From NCBI GenBank assembly GCA_023389315.1, contig JAEWEQ010000031.1, forward strand, positions 1-35,488: a stretch of DNA of 35,488 bases, in the 5' to 3' direction. The notes beneath the pieces were generated by a model, which was not told the DNA's origin, searched no databases, and was given only the letters and a program-made list of their open reading frames with translations. The translations under genes and the position numbers were made by a program. Shown in pieces: positions 8,881 to 16,467 of the stretch. Each line of letters starts with the position of its first letter. Positions within the stretch are counted from its first letter, which is position 1. The stretch is from Actinomycetes bacterium (GTDB lineage Bacteria; Actinomycetota; Actinomycetes; Actinomycetales; Actinomycetaceae).

Positions 8881-8895
8881 TAAGGTAAACCTAAC
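8881..8895. promoter_or_regulatory. DtxR/MntR-like operator, box 2
   Basis: TAAGGTAAACCTAAC matches the DtxR-type box with an imperfect centre and overlaps the predicted transcript start. Its centre is 54 bp from that of box 1, about five helical turns, so both face the same side of the DNA. The layout fits metal-dependent repression. Confidence 0.65.
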
Positions 8896-8926
8896 CGAAC
8901 CTCGTCATAACATTGGGAGTTCAATC

Positions 8927-9907
8927 ATGCGCAACATCGCACGCGCCGCCCTCGCGACTATCGCCACCGCCGCGGTGGCCCTAGGCATGGGGGCCTGCGC
9001 CACCGGTGAAAGCACCGATGTCAAGAGCACCGAAACTGCTGCCACCCAAAGCGCGGAGAAAACGGACGGCAAACTCACCATCGTCGCCACCACCGGCTAC
9101 CTGGGTGACGTCGCCAAGAACATCGCCCCCGACGCCGACATTACCGTCCTCGTTGGCCCCGGTGGTGACCCCCACACCCAGCCGCTGACTACCCAAGACA
9201 CCCAAAAGCTCAACGACGCTGACGTGGTGCTATGGACCAGCCACGACATGGAACACCAGATGATGGATCAGCTCGACAAGCTCGGTGACAAGCAGGTGGC
9301 CGCCGCTGAAGCCATCCCCGAAGCAGACCTGCTGCCCTGGGAAGAAGACGGCAAGGTAGAAGGCCACGACCCGCACGTGTGGAACTCCCCCGACAACTGG
9401 AAGCACGTGGTGACTGCGTCGGCTGAAAAGATCGCTCAGATCGACTCCGCCAACGCCGACACCTACAAGGCCAACGCTGAGGCCTACAACAAGAAGATCG
9501 ACGAAGCGAAAGCCGAAGCGGAGAAACTACTGTCCTCCATCCCCAAGGAAAACCGCGTGCTCATCACCGGGCACGATGCCTTCAACTACCTGGGTAAGAC
9601 CTTCGACATTGAAATCCACGCCACCGACTTCGTGTCCTCCGAATCGGAAATGTCTGCCGCCCAGATCGACGAACTAGCGGCCCTGATCGCGGAAAAGAAA
9701 GTTCCCGTGATCTTCCAAGACAACCTGGCCAACCCAGAAGCCATCAACCACCTGAAGGAAGCCGTCAAGGCCAAAGGCTGGGACGTGGAAGTGTCCGATA
9801 AGGAACTGTTCGCCGACTCCCTGGGCGAATCTGACCCGGTGGATACCTACCTTGGTGTATTCAAGTACAACGCCGAGACCATCGCTCAGGCACTGACCAA
9901 GAAGTGA
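8927..9907 (+). CDS. Metal ABC importer binding lipoprotein (TroA-type ligands)
   Basis: Solute-binding protein of cluster A-I (ZnuA/TroA/PsaA, SBP_bac_9), 326 residues, carrying Mn2+ or Zn2+ to the membrane permease. A signal peptide ends in a lipobox at GMGAC (Cys24). The metal ligands can be placed: His83 in GDPHTQ, His150 in DPHVW, His216 in TGHDAFNYLG, and Asp297 in FADSLG. Their spacing (67, 66, 81) nearly equals that of Treponema TroA (His68, His133, His199, Asp279), which binds Zn and Mn. There is no His-rich loop as in many ZnuA proteins. I chose the ATG at 8927 for its signal peptide and the GGGAG 7 nt upstream; the frame extends further but crosses the promoter. It leads a four-gene operon under two DtxR-like boxes, so manganese (or iron) is the best guess. 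Confidence 0.93.
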   Translation: MRNIARAALATIATAAVALGMGACATGESTDVKSTETAATQSAEKTDGKLTIVATTGYLGDVAKNIAPDADITVLVGPGGDPHTQPLTTQDTQKLNDADVVLWTSHDMEHQMMDQLDKLGDKQVAAAEAIPEADLLPWEEDGKVEGHDPHVWNSPDNWKHVVTASAEKIAQIDSANADTYKANAEAYNKKIDEAKAEAEKLLSSIPKENRVLITGHDAFNYLGKTFDIEIHATDFVSSESEMSAAQIDELAALIAEKKVPVIFQDNLANPEAINHLKEAVKAKGWDVEVSDKELFADSLGESDPVDTYLGVFKYNAETIAQALTKK

Positions 9908-9927
9908 CCAAAGCTGCGACGTGAGAG

Positions 9928-9971
9928 TGCGTCCGGCCAATGAGCCCCAGCGGGCTTGGCGGCCGGACGCA
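9928..9971 (+). terminator. Stem-loop between binding protein and ATPase genes (attenuator)
   Basis: Perfect 11-bp outer stem (arms 9928-9938 and 9961-9971) with an inner GAGCCC/GGGCT(t) stem. It sits 20 bases past the binding-protein stop and has no T tract. It is probably a partial terminator or 3' stabiliser that keeps the binding protein in excess over the ATPase and permeases. Confidence 0.6.
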
Positions 9972-10084
9972 TTCGCGCACCACCGCCCCGAACCAGCGGG
10001 TCGCGTAGCCAGCGCAACCGGCCCAGCCGCGCGCAAGCGACCAACGCACCCCGCGTGCCCACCACCTAAGGAAGATCCGACGAC

Positions 10085-10855
10085 ATGACAGCCCCAGCCA
10101 CGCCCTCAGCAATGCCTTGCGTCATTACTGACCTCACGGTGGCCTACCACGACCGCATCGTCCTCGAACACGCCCACGTGCACCTACCCGAAGGTGAAGT
10201 GATGGCAATCCTGGGGCCAAACGGGGCGGGGAAATCCACGCTCATTAAGTCAGCGCTGGGACTGGTACCGCCCCTGGCGGGCGACGTGAAGTTCTTCGGC
10301 CAACCACTGTCACAAGTGCGCGAACGCGTCGGATACATGCCACAAAGCGCGGAAGTGGATTGGGATTTCCCCACCACCGTGGCCGACGTCGTGACCATGG
10401 GAACCTACGGCAAACTCGGGTGGTTGAAGCGCATCAGCGGCGAACAAAAACGCCTGGTCACCCAGGCGATGGACATCGTGGGGATCCGCGACCTGGCGGA
10501 CCGGCAGATTTCGCAGCTGTCGGGCGGGCAAAAACAACGCACCTTCGTGGCGCGGATCCTGGCGCAAGACCCCGACCTGTTCATCATGGATGAGCCGTTC
10601 GCGGGGGTGGATGCGGCCTCGGAAAAAGCCATCGTGCGGGCGTTAGATAAATTGCGCGAGGACGGAAAAACCATCCTCATCGTGCACCACGACCTGTCCA
10701 CGGTGAAAGAGTTCTGCACCTGGGTGACGCTACTGAACTCAGGCAAAGTGGTGGCTTGCGGGCCGCTTGAAACTGCCTTCACTCCCGACATTGTGCACCG
10801 CGCCTACGGGTTCGACGACGCCGACCTAATGGGTGGGAAGGAAACCAAAGCATGA
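10085..10855 (+). CDS. Metal ABC importer ATP-binding protein
   Basis: ATPase (256 residues) of the TroB/MntB/ZnuC class that powers the neighbouring permeases. Walker A GPNGAGKST is at 44-52, the Q-loop region is MPQSAEVDWDFP, the ABC signature LSGGQKQR is at 145-152, Walker B LFIMDE is at 165-170, and the switch histidine is in ILIVHHDLS. The MPQ-(S/R)-x-x-x-D-W-x-F-P segment is characteristic of the metal-chelate subfamily. It starts 177 bases after the binding-protein gene, with AAGGA ahead of the ATG. Its stop overlaps the next start as ATGA, so translation is coupled. Confidence 0.95.
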   Translation: MTAPATPSAMPCVITDLTVAYHDRIVLEHAHVHLPEGEVMAILGPNGAGKSTLIKSALGLVPPLAGDVKFFGQPLSQVRERVGYMPQSAEVDWDFPTTVADVVTMGTYGKLGWLKRISGEQKRLVTQAMDIVGIRDLADRQISQLSGGQKQRTFVARILAQDPDLFIMDEPFAGVDAASEKAIVRALDKLREDGKTILIVHHDLSTVKEFCTWVTLLNSGKVVACGPLETAFTPDIVHRAYGFDDADLMGGKETKA

Positions 10856-12039
10856 GCACCGTCCTCGTCCAATCCCTGGGGATAGCGCTGGCAACGCTGC
10901 CAAGCGTGGAACTGGCCACGCTGCCAACTTTGGAACTAGCAGCGTCGGGACTGATGGGTGCCTTCGTGGACCTGCTCAACAGCGTCATCCCCGGCGTCGG
11001 CCTGGCAGACATGCTGACGAACTACACCTTCCGAACCATGTTTATCGGCGCCACCATGATCGGAGCGATCTCCGGGGCGCTGGGCTGCTTCCTGTACCTG
11101 CGTAAACAATCACTAATCAGCGACGTCATCGGGCACTCCGCGGTCGCCGGCGTGATGGTCGCCTTCGTGGTGGCCACCGCGGTGCTGGGAGTGAACGGAC
11201 GCTCCATGCTGACCCTCACCATCGGCGCGATGGTCTCCTCCACCCTGGCGGTACTGATGGCCAACTGGATCAGCCGCGACTCGCGCATCGGAATGGACGC
11301 CGCCATGGCGATCTGCCTGTCACTGTTCTACGGCGCCGGCATGGTCTTAATGCGCATCATCACGCACTCCAAACTGCCCGGGCGCGGGGGGATCGACAAA
11401 TACATGTTCGGCAACGCCTCCACCCTAATCACCGAAGACCTGTACGTGATCGGCGGTTTCGGGGGGCTCGCGGTGCTGGTGATGCTGGTGCTGTGGAAAG
11501 AGTTCAAGGTCTTCACCTTCGACCCCGTGCTAGCCGCCATGCAGGGTTTCAGCCCGCGCATCCTCATCCCCGTGATGATGACCTCCGCCACCATCGCGGT
11601 GGTGATCGGCGTTAAAGCGGTGGGGCTGATCCTCATGATTGCCTTCGCCATCATGCCCGCCGCTGCGGCCCGCCAGTGGACCAAACGACTATCAACCATG
11701 GTGGCGCTAGCCTCCGCCATCGGAGCATTCTCCGGCGCCGTCGGCTCCATCGTGGCGGTGAACGCCGGGCGCGTCCCCACCGGCCCGGTAGTGGTATTCG
11801 TACTGTTCCTGGTATTCGTGTTCTCCATGTTGGCCGCCCCGCAGCGCTCTGTGCTGCGCCGCTCCCTGGTGCGCCGACGCAAGGCTCGTGAACTCGCTGC
11901 CGCCGCCGCCCTCGCCCCCGAGGACGAAGCCGCTTCCTTTACTCCCGCCTACGCGGGTGGTCTGCGCCTGGCGGGGGACGAAGTCCTGGCCGGTAGCGGA
12001 ACGGCAGCGGGACGCGAACGAAACGGGGGTGCCCGATGA
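10852..12039 (+). CDS. Metal ABC importer permease 1 (ABC-3 family)
   Basis: Integral membrane permease of the ABC-3 family (TroC/MntC/ZnuB), 395 residues and about eight or nine helices. The coupling-region motif SLISDVIGHSAVAGVM (~93-108) and a terminal LILMIAFAIMPAAAA helix are typical of the family. The N-terminus (~55 residues before the first conserved helix) and the hydrophilic Arg/Ala/Glu-rich C-terminal tail (~65 residues) are longer than usual. Start and stop both overlap neighbours by 4 nt. With the next gene it probably forms a heterodimeric channel, as in TroCD. Confidence 0.93.
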   Translation: MSTVLVQSLGIALATLPSVELATLPTLELAASGLMGAFVDLLNSVIPGVGLADMLTNYTFRTMFIGATMIGAISGALGCFLYLRKQSLISDVIGHSAVAGVMVAFVVATAVLGVNGRSMLTLTIGAMVSSTLAVLMANWISRDSRIGMDAAMAICLSLFYGAGMVLMRIITHSKLPGRGGIDKYMFGNASTLITEDLYVIGGFGGLAVLVMLVLWKEFKVFTFDPVLAAMQGFSPRILIPVMMTSATIAVVIGVKAVGLILMIAFAIMPAAAARQWTKRLSTMVALASAIGAFSGAVGSIVAVNAGRVPTGPVVVFVLFLVFVFSMLAAPQRSVLRRSLVRRRKARELAAAAALAPEDEAASFTPAYAGGLRLAGDEVLAGSGTAAGRERNGGAR

Positions 12040-12983
12040 GTTTCCTCACCGCAGTTGCCTTACTGGCGGTCATCACCGCCGTCACCTGCGCCCTGCCCGG
12101 CACGTTCCTGGTGCTGCGCCACCAATCCATGCTGGTGGATGCCATGTCCCACGCGGTACTACCCGGGATCGTCATCGGTGCGCTGATATCGGGGCAAACG
12201 TCCTCGCCCATCATGATCGTGATCGCCGCCGCCATGGGCATGGTGGTGGTGCTGGGGGCGGAAAAACTACGCAACACCGGGCTGATCACCGGTGATGCGA
12301 ACCAGGGTCTGATTTTCCCCGCGCTGTTCGCCATCGGCGTGATCTTGCTGTCCACCGTGCTCAAATCGGTGCATATCTGCCAAGACACCGTCCTCACCGG
12401 TGACATCAACCTGATGGCGCTGGAACCAGAACGCCTCATCTCCATGGGATTCGACTTCGGGCCGCGCACCATGTGGGCGCTGCTGGGCGTGTTCGCGCTG
12501 AACGCCGCCTACATTTGGTGGGCATACCGCCCCCTCAAACTGGCGACCTTTGACCCGCTGCTGGCGCGCTCCATGGGGTTCCCCGTGCGGGCGGTGGAAT
12601 ACGGGCTGATGCTGCTGGTGTCCATCACCGTGGTGGTGGCGTTCCAAACTGCGGGCGCGATCCTGGTGGTGGCGCTGATGGTGGTGCCGCCCGCGACCGC
12701 ACTGCTGCTGGCGCGCAGCCTGCCGCAGATGATCGCCCTGAACATGCTGTTCGCGGTGGGGGCGGCGCTGCTGGGCTTTTGGGTCGCGTTCCAGTTTGAC
12801 CTGGCCACGTCCTCGATGATGGCCGTGGTTGACGGGCTCGTGTTCGTTGCCGTGCTGGTCGCCACCCGCTGGTGGTCGCGCTACCAGGGGTACCGCGCCC
12901 TGCGTCGCCTGGATGAAGAAGCTGGGCTGGAAGGTGAAGACTACATGACCGGAGCGTCGCGCCTGGCGTCGGGCCGGGTGTGA
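12036..12983 (+). CDS. Metal ABC importer permease 2 (ABC-3 family)
   Basis: Second ABC-3 permease of the operon (315 residues; TroD/MntD-like), with about eight transmembrane helices. The diagnostic SMLVDAMSHAVLPGIVIGAL block lies at ~30-50, and GAILVVALMVVPPATALLLA forms a late helix. It overlaps the preceding permease by ATGA and ends the operon. Two non-identical permeases plus one ATPase is the arrangement of Tro, Sit, Yfe and Bacillus Mnt systems. These mostly carry Mn2+ or Fe2+, in contrast to the single-permease ZnuABC layout. Confidence 0.93.
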   Translation: MSFLTAVALLAVITAVTCALPGTFLVLRHQSMLVDAMSHAVLPGIVIGALISGQTSSPIMIVIAAAMGMVVVLGAEKLRNTGLITGDANQGLIFPALFAIGVILLSTVLKSVHICQDTVLTGDINLMALEPERLISMGFDFGPRTMWALLGVFALNAAYIWWAYRPLKLATFDPLLARSMGFPVRAVEYGLMLLVSITVVVAFQTAGAILVVALMVVPPATALLLARSLPQMIALNMLFAVGAALLGFWVAFQFDLATSSMMAVVDGLVFVAVLVATRWWSRYQGYRALRRLDEEAGLEGEDYMTGASRLASGRV

Positions 12984-13161
12984 GAGGTTACTTACTGGCG
13001 AGGACGGTGCGCACGCTTGACGGCCGGAGCCTTGCGCACGCTTGGTGGCAGCTGCGCGCCCGGCGCGGTGAAAATTGGGATGGTGTGGTGAGTGTGACAC
13101 TACTTTGATTTGGTGATATTGCGAGGACGGAACTAAACTGTTCTACAGGCAAACAGCCAAT

Positions 13162-13234
13162 GCGCTCGTAGCTCAATGGATAGAGCATCTGACTACGGAT
13201 CAGAAGGTTGGGGGTTCGAGTCCCTTCGAGCGCG
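13162..13234 (+). tRNA. tRNA-Arg (anticodon ACG)
   Basis: Cloverleaf of 73 nt. The acceptor stem GCGCTCG (13162-13168) pairs with CGAGCGC (13227-13233), and the discriminator G is at 13234. The D arm contains AGCTCAATGGATAGAGC. The anticodon stem TCTGA/TCAGA encloses CTACGGA, anticodon ACG. The T loop is GGTTCGAGTCC. CCA is encoded at 13235-13237. The ACG anticodon is the substrate of TadA wobble deamination, and a partial tadA lies at the right end of this window. A CGAGGACG copy sits ~33 bases upstream, in the presumed promoter. Confidence 0.97.
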
Positions 13235-13431
13235 CCACGCTCCCCGTTTGGTGTGATCCACCGGCCGGGGAGTTAGCCATATCCGGGGGCGGTTTCATCG
13301 CCCGTGTTTCCCGCGGTTTCCGGCTTTTCGCGCGCCGCAGGGGCCAAGCCCACCACAGGTGCCACCCTGGTGCGCCTCGGCCTTAGCGTGGCGGCGTCCA
13401 ATGCGAACTTCCGCAAGCTGCGCGCCGACCT

Positions 13432-14316
13432 TCAATTCGCATAGCGGCGCGCCATCGCCACCGTCTCATACCCGTAACCCGCACCGAACAGCTGGGCGTG
13501 GATTATCAAAATGTGCAACTGGTGCAATCCCACGCGCTCGCGCCACCCTTGCGCCAAGGGCGAGACACTGTTATAGCCGGCGTAAATCTGCTCCAAGTGC
13601 GACTGCCCGAACACTCCCAGCGTCGCCAAGTCCGTCTCCGCGTGCCCACCTTGTGCAGCGGGATCGATAAGTACCCCCACGTCCTCGGGAAGGGGAGTGT
13701 TTAGACCACCGGTCCCGGCCCGCTCTGGCGCCCAGTCCAGACTGGCGCGCGGAGCCCACAGCACGTTGCCGCTCCATAGGTCACCGTGGATGCGGGCGGC
13801 CGGGGAGCGCACGAGCTGGGGCTGCGGGGAGTCGAAATCCCCGTCGCGCAGGCGCTCGCACAGGCGCTCGATCAGGCGCGTCCCGGCGGTGTCAATGGAA
13901 CCACTGGAGGTGGCGGCAGCTAGGTGGGGCAGGAGGCGCTCCTCGGCGTAAAACTCACCCCACGCGCGCCCCCTACCAGGATCGGCGGCGCCCACGTGGG
14001 TCAGCGGCGCCAACCCCATCCACCCGTCACCATCCCAACCGGCTGGGGCCTGACCGAAATGGTCAGCGCCGGCAGCGTGGGTGAGCGCCAAGGCGGCTCC
14101 GAAACGATGCGCTGCCGCCGCGCTGCAACGGCCGGACGCAATGGCGCGCGTGCGCAACTGCCCCGGCTGCGGCTGACCGACGACAGGTACGACGTGCGCA
14201 CCGCCCTCGTCCTGCGCCTGCGCCAACCACTGCAACCCGAGCCCCTCGATGACGGTGGCGTCGGGGCGACGAGTCTCGGTTTTGGTGTAGATGTCTGTCT
14301 GCCTGGAAACGCTCAT
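13432..14316 (-). CDS. Fructosamine kinase family protein
   Basis: Member (294 residues) of the fructosamine-kinase/ketosamine-3-kinase family, a branch of the aminoglycoside-phosphotransferase fold. Such enzymes phosphorylate sugar-amine adducts on proteins or small molecules so that they fall apart (deglycation). Kinase landmarks are HGDLWSGN at 177-184 (catalytic Asp179, metal-binding Asn184) and DPAAQGGHAETDLA at 218-231 (metal-binding Asp218). The DP..GHxExDLA form distinguishes this family from other phosphotransferases. The ATG at 14316 lacks a Shine-Dalgarno but has GATAAT 7 nt upstream, a leaderless layout. It stands alone between two metal importers and on the opposite strand; no functional link to them is evident. 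Confidence 0.88.
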   Translation of the reverse strand: MSVSRQTDIYTKTETRRPDATVIEGLGLQWLAQAQDEGGAHVVPVVGQPQPGQLRTRAIASGRCSAAAAHRFGAALALTHAAGADHFGQAPAGWDGDGWMGLAPLTHVGAADPGRGRAWGEFYAEERLLPHLAAATSSGSIDTAGTRLIERLCERLRDGDFDSPQPQLVRSPAARIHGDLWSGNVLWAPRASLDWAPERAGTGGLNTPLPEDVGVLIDPAAQGGHAETDLATLGVFGQSHLEQIYAGYNSVSPLAQGWRERVGLHQLHILIIHAQLFGAGYGYETVAMARRYAN

Positions 14317-14579
14317 GATTCCGATTATCCCAGCGCCGCGCGGACGGCGCCCGGTAACCCGCGCGGACGGCGCCCGGTAACCCGTGCGGAGGTTTCCGCC
14401 GGCTGCGGCACGTCATCGGTGGAGTTTTGTCACTGGCGAGGGCGGTTGGTGCGGCGTTGACGTGCTTGAGGGCATGGGGGAGGCAGGTGGCGGGCGTGGG
14501 CAAGAGGGGCGCAACCCCGAGGGCCAGTGGGTGGGCGGGTGAGCCGAGGATTTAGTTAGTTAGGCCTCGCTTACGAGAC
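14317..14579. repeat. Intergenic region with 23-bp direct repeat
   Basis: Between the fructosamine-kinase gene and the second importer promoter. Two identical 23-bp units sit head to tail at 14338-14360 and 14361-14383, with the first bases of a third copy after them. A GGCGAGGGCGG sequence, one base off the window-wide repeat, lies near 14434. TTAGTTAGTTAGGCCT at 14552-14567 resembles one half of a DtxR-type box but lacks the other half. I see no gene here. Confidence 0.6.
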
Positions 14580-14607
14580 TTGCAAGTTCGGGTACCCGAA
14601 ATATAAG
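14580..14607 (+). promoter_or_regulatory. Promoter with palindromic operator in the spacer
   Basis: TTGCAA (14580-14585), 16 nt, TATAAG (14602-14607). The spacer is almost entirely the perfect 14-bp palindrome TTCGGGTACCCGAA (14587-14600), so a bound regulator would sit between the two polymerase contacts. The predicted transcript start coincides with, or nearly touches, the ATG at 14616. The mRNA would therefore be leaderless, which explains the missing Shine-Dalgarno. Confidence 0.6.
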
Positions 14608-14615
14608 ATGTGGGT

Positions 14616-15533
14616 ATGAGAAGAAACCGTTTCACTGCGATGGTTGCAGCGGGCGTAATGGCCTGCGTCGCCACCATGATGGGCGCCTGCTCCGGCCCCG
14701 AGGCTACAGATGAGGACGCCAAACCGAAAGTCCTAACCACCTTCACCATCCTCGCCGACATGGCACGCAACGTCGCCGGCGAACACCTCGACGTCCAATC
14801 CATCACCACCCCCGACGCCGAAATCCACGAATACCAACCCACCCCCAACGACATTAAGCGCGCCGAAGGGGCCAAACTGATCCTCAACAACGGGCTCGGC
14901 CTGGAAACCTGGTTCGAAAAATTCGTAGCCCAAACCGGCGCCAAAACCGTGGTGGTATCCGAAGGGATCGATCCGATCCCCGTGGCCGAAGGCGACTACC
15001 AAGGTAAACCCAACCCGCACGCCTGGATGTCACCCACCCGCGCCCAGGTTTACGTCGACAACATGGCTAAAGCCTTCTCCGAACTCGACCCCGAACACAA
15101 GGCCGACTTCGAAAAGAACGCCGCCGACTACAAAGCCAAACTCCAAGAAGTAGACACCTACCTGAAGGAAGAAATCGCCTCCGTGCCCGAAAACCAGCGG
15201 GTCCTAGTGTCCTGCGAAGGAGCCTTCTCTTACCTCGCTCAAGACACCGGCCTGACGGAAAAATACCTGTGGGGCGTAAACGGTGAAGGTGCACTTACCC
15301 CCAACCGAGTGGCCGACGTGGAAACCTACGTGCGTGAAAACAAAGTACCCGCCGTGTTCTGTGAATCCACCGTCACCGACAAGATGATCCCCATCGTGGA
15401 AGCCACCGGCGTGAAGTTCGGCGGCACCCTCTACGTTGACTCCCTCTCCGAAGAGGGCGGAGACGTGCCCACCTTCTTGGATCTGCTCAAATACGACGCC
15501 GAACTCATTGCCAACGGCTTGACCGGAAAGTAA
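14616..15533 (+). CDS. Metal ABC importer binding lipoprotein (PsaA-type ligands)
   Basis: Second cluster A-I binding protein (305 residues), only distantly similar to the one at 8927. The lipobox is MGAC (Cys25). The ligand set reads His71 (EIHEYQPTP), His135 (PNPHAWMS), Glu201 (SCEGAFSYLA) and Asp275 (LYVDSLS). It also carries the KYLWGVNGEGALTP segment that matches the W-x(I/V)N-x-E-G-x-x-TP stretch of PsaA, SitA and MntC. His-His-Glu-Asp is the manganese/iron pattern, whereas His replaces Glu in ZnuA and TroA. I take the ATG at 14616; an in-frame GTG at 14610 falls too close to the -10. It heads a three-gene operon, so the organism has two distinct transition-metal importers. Confidence 0.93.
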   Translation: MRRNRFTAMVAAGVMACVATMMGACSGPEATDEDAKPKVLTTFTILADMARNVAGEHLDVQSITTPDAEIHEYQPTPNDIKRAEGAKLILNNGLGLETWFEKFVAQTGAKTVVVSEGIDPIPVAEGDYQGKPNPHAWMSPTRAQVYVDNMAKAFSELDPEHKADFEKNAADYKAKLQEVDTYLKEEIASVPENQRVLVSCEGAFSYLAQDTGLTEKYLWGVNGEGALTPNRVADVETYVRENKVPAVFCESTVTDKMIPIVEATGVKFGGTLYVDSLSEEGGDVPTFLDLLKYDAELIANGLTGK

Positions 15534-15569
15534 GCACACTCCAAGACAACAACACAGTTACCACACCCG

Positions 15570-15601
15570 GGTGGGGAGGATCGCTAGCGAACCTCCCCAC
15601 C
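15570..15601 (+). terminator. Stem-loop between binding protein and ATPase genes (attenuator)
   Basis: Perfect 10-bp stem (arms 15570-15579 and 15592-15601) whose loop contains the self-complementary TCGCTAGCGA. It has no T tract and lies 36 bases after the binding-protein stop. It takes the same position as the hairpin in the first importer operon. Confidence 0.6.
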
Positions 15602-15623
15602 GTTAGCGCGTAAGGCAGGAAAG

Positions 15624-16466
15624 ATGGGAACTCAAACGATGCCGCTAGTTAAAGGCCAACCTCAGTATGATGAGGACGTGCCCCAAACCAACCAGCCGCA
15701 AGCAAACCGCGCCGCACTGCCCGCCGACCACCCGTCCTCGGGAAACAACAAAACCCTGGAAGTGCGCGACCTGCACGTGTCCTACGGGTCGGTCAAAGCC
15801 CTCACCGGTATCGACTTCACCGGGGAAACCGGGAAAATCTACGCCATCCTGGGGATGAACGGCTCCGGAAAATCCACCTTCTTCAAAGCCATCATGGGGA
15901 TCGTCAAACCCCACCGCGGAGAAATCAGCGTGTGCGGAACCGACTCCCTGCGCGCCCGCAAAAGCGGCCTAGTGGGGTACGTGCCGCAAAGCGAAGAAAT
16001 CGACCACCACTTCCCCCTCAGCGTGCAAGACGTAGTGATGATGGGACGATACTGCTTCATGGGGCCGCTGCGTATCGCCCGCAAAGCCGACCGCGAAGCC
16101 GTCGACCACGCCCTCGAAGTCGTGGGCCTAAACCACCTGCGTGACCGGCGCATCGGGGCCCTGTCCGGTGGGCAACGCAAACGCGCGTTCGTGGCGCGAG
16201 CCGTCGCCCAAGGTGCGCAGCTCATGCTGCTGGATGAACCCTTCGCGGGAGTGGACTTCACCTCCCAAGAAGTCATCACCGAACTGCTGGTTAAACTCGC
16301 AGCCGACGGCAAAACCCTGCTGGTGTCCACCCACGACCTGGAATCGGCCCGCGGATTCGCTGACGAAGCGGCACTGTTGAACCGCACCATCGTGGCCCAC
16401 GGCCAACCCGAAGAAATGCTGCGCCCCGAGAACCTGGCGCGCGCCTTCACGAAAGCGGGGAACTAA
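15624..16466 (+). CDS. Metal ABC importer ATP-binding protein
   Basis: ATPase (280 residues) of the SitB/PsaB/MntB class. Walker A is GMNGSGKST at 77-85, where Met replaces the more usual Pro, as is common in Mn/Fe-type members. The Q-loop is VPQSEEIDHHFP, the signature LSGGQRKR is at 180-187, Walker B LMLLDE is at 200-205, and the switch His is in VSTHD. The ~45-residue polar N-terminus before the ABC domain is extra; the ATG at 15624 is supported by AGGAAAG just upstream. One base separates its stop from the permease start. It pairs with the Glu-type binding protein upstream. Confidence 0.94.
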   Translation: MGTQTMPLVKGQPQYDEDVPQTNQPQANRAALPADHPSSGNNKTLEVRDLHVSYGSVKALTGIDFTGETGKIYAILGMNGSGKSTFFKAIMGIVKPHRGEISVCGTDSLRARKSGLVGYVPQSEEIDHHFPLSVQDVVMMGRYCFMGPLRIARKADREAVDHALEVVGLNHLRDRRIGALSGGQRKRAFVARAVAQGAQLMLLDEPFAGVDFTSQEVITELLVKLAADGKTLLVSTHDLESARGFADEAALLNRTIVAHGQPEEMLRPENLARAFTKAGN

Positions 16467-16467
16467 C

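Noticed and set aside
12267..13100. 277-codon frame antisense to metal permease 2
   Set aside because: His/Gln/Arg-rich shadow of a conserved permease; no start signal.
13162..13234. tRNA-Arg as an integration site for a mobile element
   Set aside because: No integrase, no repeat of the tRNA 3' end and no composition change beside it.
14552..14575. DtxR-like box before the second importer
   Set aside because: TTAGTTAGGCCT gives one plausible half, but the second half (GCTTACG) does not complete the palindrome; kept only as a remark in the region entry.
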